DNA of 10,358 bases, taken from Gammaproteobacteria bacterium. Lineage in GTDB: Bacteria; Pseudomonadota; Gammaproteobacteria; DRJJ01. Below the pieces are notes generated by a model that searched no databases, had not been told where the DNA came from, and worked only from the letters and a program-made list of their open reading frames with translations. The stretch is taken from contig DRJJ01000317.1 of NCBI GenBank assembly GCA_011052255.1, positions 1 to 10,358 on the forward strand, in the 5' to 3' direction. Positions 7,811-10,358 of this stretch are shown piece after piece. A program made the position numbers and the translations under genes. Positions within the stretch are counted from its first letter, which is position 1; the number at the start of each line of letters is the position of its first letter.

Positions 7811-7840
7811 GCGGGATGGCATGCGGGATGGGCGGGATGG
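7811..7840. repeat. Three copies of GCGGGATGG
   Basis: Exact copies of the 9-mer GCGGGATGG lie at 7811-7819, 7823-7831 and 7832-7840. The first two are separated by CAT and the last two are directly adjacent. This G-rich block stands out from the AT-rich sequence on either side. It sits between the immunity gene and a gene on the opposite strand. Its origin is unknown; short G-rich repeats of this kind occur in remnants of mobile elements. Confidence 0.7.
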
Positions 7841-7871
7841 GGTCGGACTGAACCTCCCCCAGTTTAACGGA
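7839..7871. mobile_element. Possible insertion-sequence end or REP-like remnant
   Basis: GGGG (7839-7842) and GG (7845-7846) can pair with CC (7853-7854) and CCCC (7856-7859), giving a short imperfect hairpin. The part from 7849 to 7871 begins TGAACCTCCCCC and continues AGTTTAACGGA. From memory this resembles terminal inverted repeats of some IS3-family elements, which begin TGAACC followed by a C-run. GGGGTC hairpins also occur near REP-associated transposases. No transposase fragment and no matching second end are seen, so this would be a solo end or a scar. It could equally be chance similarity. Confidence 0.25.
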
Positions 7872-7900
7872 TGTATCAATCCAGAACTTTTTTTATTCTG

Positions 7901-8242
7901 TTAAAACGAACTGCGCCTGGTACGAAAAGCAGCGGGGCTGAACACATTTCGCAGTGTAGTCGCCGCCGCACGTACCAGTAGGCAATAACCCAGAATGATG
8001 AAGCTGGATTCGATGCTTACTGCCTTTAACTGGATCAAGGTCAGTATTGGGTAGTTACTTAGGCCGGCTGCGTCCAGTATCAGTAACGCAATGCTGTTTG
8101 CCAGAATGGCAAGTATTCCCCAGACCAGATAATAGGATGCGGGCATACTGTTTCTTGCCGGGTTTTTAACAAACCCACAGTAGGCGAACATTATAAAGAA
8201 TACAGTAAGTAGAATACCTTGTTCAAACTGGATTGAATTCAT
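7901..8242 (-). CDS. Small hydrophobic membrane protein, unknown function
   Basis: A 113-residue reading frame on the - strand, convergent with the effector-immunity genes and divergent from dnaE. I do not recognise a family. Three hydrophobic segments are seen at about 8-25 (GILLTVFFIMFAYCGFV), 37-59 and 65-90. Lys/Arg in the first loop (K26, R30) and many arginines in the C-terminal tail (R91, R98, R107, R109, R110) predict an N-out, C-in protein with three helices. The ATG at 8242 has AGGAA directly against it, too close for an ideal ribosome-binding site, and GGGGGA 11 nt upstream, slightly too far; no better in-frame start is seen. A hairpin lies upstream in the possible leader. The consistent membrane topology argues for a real gene, but the odd start region leaves some doubt. 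Confidence 0.6.
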   Translation of the reverse strand: MNSIQFEQGILLTVFFIMFAYCGFVKNPARNSMPASYYLVWGILAILANSIALLILDAAGLSNYPILTLIQLKAVSIESSFIILGYCLLVRAAATTLRNVFSPAAFRTRRSSF

Positions 8243-8270
8243 TTCCTTTATTTCCCCCGGAAAAATGAGC

Positions 8271-8329
8271 GCACGGTTTCTTGTTAGTATTGGCAGTCAG
8301 GTATTGGTTACCTGAACTGAACCGCGTGC
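8271..8329. other. Nested inverted repeats able to form a stable hairpin
   Basis: CAGTCAGGTA (8294-8303) pairs with TACCTGA (8309-8315) and CTG (8317-8319), leaving one bulged A and a 5-nt loop. Outside it, GCAC and GGTT (8271-8278) can pair with AACC (8320-8323) and GTGC (8326-8329) around an internal loop. No T-run follows on either strand, so it does not look like an intrinsic terminator. It lies 29 bases upstream of the ATG of the - strand gene and could be a structured leader or an attenuator, or a protein-binding site. Confidence 0.45.
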
Positions 8330-8661
8330 CCGGAAACTATATGTTTACGTTATTTAGTATCATTTTGTAATTATTGTTCGAATAAGATAGCCGAATTTCA
8401 GGCGCTATGCAAATACACGTATAAGTTAATGAATTTAGTCCGTATTTTTAATTACAATTAGAAATAATAAATATTATCTATATAAAACATATTGTTACGT
8501 TTTTTCTTCGTCGGGCATTTTTTATACATTAGTAAAGGTTTTTATTACAATCAGCTTCTAAACCAAGGATAAATAAGTAGAATCACTACGTCGAAATTTC
8601 GTCATTTGAGTGGGCGAATCTGATGCGCTCAGTATTTTTTATTTTGTTGCACGCTACTATG

Positions 8662-8689
8662 TTGTTCCGTGTCTTGACTGTCATACAAT
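8662..8689 (+). promoter_or_regulatory. Candidate dnaE promoter, almost touching the start codon
   Basis: TTGTTC (8662-8667), a 16-bp spacer and TACAAT (8684-8689) resemble a sigma-70 promoter; the -10 differs from TATAAT at one position, while the -35 is weak. Transcription would start near 8696, about two bases before the dnaE ATG. An alternative -10, TACTAT at 8655-8660, would give a leader of about 30 nt but lacks a -35. Confidence 0.35.
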
Positions 8690-8697
8690 AGCTGCAT

Positions 8698-10358
8698 ATG
8701 TCTGCCTCATTCGTACACTTACATCTTCATAGTGAATACTCTCTTGTGGATGGAATCATCCGCATTAAGGATCTGGTGCGCTCCTGTGCCGAAAAAGGCA
8801 TGCCTGCAGTTGCGATCACTGATCAGTCGAATATGTTTGCGATGGTCAAATTCTATCGCGCTGCGCTGTCTGCAGGTGTAAAGCCCATTGTTGGTGTTGA
8901 TGTCTGGATACAGAATGAACACGAAACGGGTCAGCCTTATCGCATGGTATTACTGTGTCGCAATCAGGCGGGTTATCTGAATATGACCAGGCTGGTATCT
9001 GAAAGCTACCTGCATGGCCAACATCGTGGTATTCCGATGCTGGAACGAGACTGGTTAAAACAACATGCAGATGGACTGATTGCCTTGTCGGGTGCCGGAC
9101 GAGGTGATGTGGGCCGTGCGTTACTTGCCGGACGGGCAGATCTGGCTGAGCAATATGCTCGCCATTGGGCGAGCGTGTTTCCGGGGTCCTATTATATGGA
9201 GGTGCAGCGTACCGGACGCACGGGGGATGAAGACATTGTCCATGATTCGGTAAGGTTGGCAGAAAAGCTCGGCTTGCCGGTGGTGGCTAGCAATGATGTT
9301 CATTTCATCAACAGTGACGAATTTGCCGCTCACGAAACACGTGTTTGTATTCATGATGGCCGCACACTGGATGATAAAAGACGTCCCAAGCTTTATAGTG
9401 CAGAACAATATTTACGTTCACCGGAAGAAATGCAGGAACTGTTTGAAGATTTGCCTGAGGCTATCGACAACACACTGGAAATTGCACGGCGCTGTAATGT
9501 CAGTCTGACACTGGGTAAAAATTACCTGCCTGATTTCCCGGTGCCGGAAGGGATGAACGTCAATTCCTTCCTGGAGTCTGAATCATATAAGGGTCTGGAT
9601 AAGCGCTTGCAGGTTATTCTGGAGGATGTAACAGATGACCAGGAGCAGATACGTCAGACCTACAGGGACCGGCTGAAATTTGAGCTGGATGTCATTATAC
9701 AGATGGGCTTTCCGGGCTACTTCCTGATTGTGGCGGACTTTATTCGCTGGGCCAAGAACAACGCTATTCCGGTAGGTCCTGGTCGTGGTTCCGGGGCCGG
9801 TTCACTGGTTGCCTATGCGCTTGATATCACGGACCTGGATCCGATCAAGTATGACTTGCTGTTCGAGCGGTTTCTTAATCCTGAACGTGTATCCATGCCT
9901 GACTTTGATGTGGACTTTTGCATGGAACAGCGCGACCGTGTGATCGGCTATGTTGCCGATCACTATGGTCGTGAAAAGGTATCCCAGATTATTACCTATG
10001 GCACGATGGCGGCCAAGGCGGTGGTGCGTGACGTTGGCCGTGTACTGGGCCACCCGTATGGATTTGTCGATCGTATCGCCAAACTCATCCCGTTTGAAAT
10101 TGGCATCACGCTTAAAAAGGCCATCGAGCAGGAAGATGAACTTGCGCAGCTGGTAGAGGATGATGAAGATGTCAGTGGCCTGATGGATCTGGCAATGAAG
10201 CTGGAAGGTGTTGCCCGTAATGCGGGCAAGCATGCCGGTGGCGTAGTCATCGCCCCTTCACAGTTAACCGACTTTACCGCACTGTACTGTGAGCAGGGCG
10301 GCAGCAACCTGGTTACCCAGTTTGACAAGGATGACGTTGAGGCGGTCGGGTTAGTGAA
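8698..10358 (+). CDS. dnaE: DNA polymerase III alpha subunit (DnaE), 5' part of gene
   Basis: DnaE is the replicative polymerase subunit. The frame is open from the ATG at 8698 to the right edge: 553 complete codons of a protein normally near 1,150-1,170 residues, so the rest of the palm, the fingers and the clamp-binding and C-terminal domains are outside. The N-terminal PHP domain starts HLHLHSEYSLVDG (7-19). The polymerase core shows GFPGYFLIV, PVGPGRGSGAGSLVAYAL, LLFERFLNPERVSMPDFDVDF with D402/D404 matching the catalytic D401/D403 of E. coli, QIITYGTMAAKAVVRDVGRVLGHPYGFVDR in two adjoining parts, and RNAGKHAGGVVIAP near 503-516. Unlike E. coli, the PHP domain keeps H9 and H11 of the HxH motif and H202 of NDVH, but has Q43 where metal-binding PHP domains have His. 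No Shine-Dalgarno sequence is visible before the start, which is chosen by the match to the family N-terminus. Confidence 0.97.
   Translation, partial: MSASFVHLHLHSEYSLVDGIIRIKDLVRSCAEKGMPAVAITDQSNMFAMVKFYRAALSAGVKPIVGVDVWIQNEHETGQPYRMVLLCRNQAGYLNMTRLVSESYLHGQHRGIPMLERDWLKQHADGLIALSGAGRGDVGRALLAGRADLAEQYARHWASVFPGSYYMEVQRTGRTGDEDIVHDSVRLAEKLGLPVVASNDVHFINSDEFAAHETRVCIHDGRTLDDKRRPKLYSAEQYLRSPEEMQELFEDLPEAIDNTLEIARRCNVSLTLGKNYLPDFPVPEGMNVNSFLESESYKGLDKRLQVILEDVTDDQEQIRQTYRDRLKFELDVIIQMGFPGYFLIVADFIRWAKNNAIPVGPGRGSGAGSLVAYALDITDLDPIKYDLLFERFLNPERVSMPDFDVDFCMEQRDRVIGYVADHYGREKVSQIITYGTMAAKAVVRDVGRVLGHPYGFVDRIAKLIPFEIGITLKKAIEQEDELAQLVEDDEDVSGLMDLAMKLEGVARNAGKHAGGVVIAPSQLTDFTALYCEQGGSNLVTQFDKDDVEAVGLV

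Larger units (their letters stand above)
8243..8697. other. AT-rich divergent intergenic region before dnaE
   Basis: 455 bp separate the start of the - strand membrane-protein gene from dnaE. I find no credible gene or tRNA in it. Bases 8341-8520 are only about 26% GC (46 of 180). It contains the hairpin at 8271-8329, the 10-bp palindrome CGAAATTTCG at 8592-8601 and the dnaE promoter candidate. It should carry the promoters of both flanking genes; I could not pick a convincing promoter for the - strand gene. Confidence 0.6.

Noticed and set aside
7809..7904. 31-codon open frame starting MRDGMRDGRDG with AGGAGG 14 nt upstream
   Set aside because: The repeats in the peptide only reflect the GCGGGATGG DNA repeats, the Shine-Dalgarno spacing is too long, and nothing else supports coding.
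8592..8601. Palindrome CGAAATTTCG upstream of dnaE as an operator
   Set aside because: It is a single 10-bp palindrome in AT-rich DNA and matches no regulator site I know (not a LexA box); chance is sufficient.
9802..10233. 143-codon open frame on the - strand within dnaE
   Set aside because: It is antisense to strongly conserved DnaE polymerase motifs and has no independent support.
1..10358. CRISPR array, tRNA or rRNA genes
   Set aside because: No regularly spaced repeats and no cloverleaf or rRNA-like sequence were noticed on reading either strand.

Overview
The window is a stretch of gammaproteobacterial chromosome of moderate GC. The main evidence is the partial gene at the right edge, whose product follows the E. 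coli-type DNA polymerase III alpha subunit (DnaE) closely through the PHP domain and into the polymerase core. I cannot name a genus.

Left part (1-4038): the tail of a type VI secretion system (T6SS) structural and regulatory operon on the + strand. It holds the C-terminal two thirds or so of TssM/IcmF (gene enters from the left edge), then TagF, then the PP2C-type phosphatase PppA. The three genes overlap (4 bp and 8 bp), so they are one translationally coupled unit. TagF and PppA together point to post-translational control of this T6SS by the TagF/threonine-phosphorylation type of switch.

Middle part (4039-7721): after a 173-bp gap with an AT-rich perfect inverted repeat, an extended -10 promoter candidate and a possible leader hairpin comes a vgrG - effector - immunity module. 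VgrG (TssI) is a plain spike without C-terminal cargo. Nine bases later starts a 492-residue protein with an unrecognised N-terminal region, two hydrophobic segments, a proline/serine-rich linker and a short basic C-terminal region that looks like a polymorphic toxin tip. Nine bases after it lies an 82-residue, strongly acidic protein, the likely immunity protein. GC falls from about one half in VgrG to about 30% in the toxin tip and immunity gene, which marks the tip-immunity pair as an exchangeable cassette. This module is the most interesting content of the window: neither the toxin domain nor the N-terminal loading domain is one I can name.

Right part (7722-10358): a short non-coding segment with three copies of GCGGGATGG and a sequence resembling an insertion-sequence end; a small three-helix membrane protein on the - strand; a 455-bp AT-rich intergenic region with a stable hairpin; and the start of dnaE on the + strand, which has a promoter-like element almost touching its start codon and no visible Shine-Dalgarno sequence. 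dnaE runs off the right edge. The T6SS locus therefore ends next to a housekeeping gene, and the 7722-7900 segment may be a scar at the end of the accessory region.
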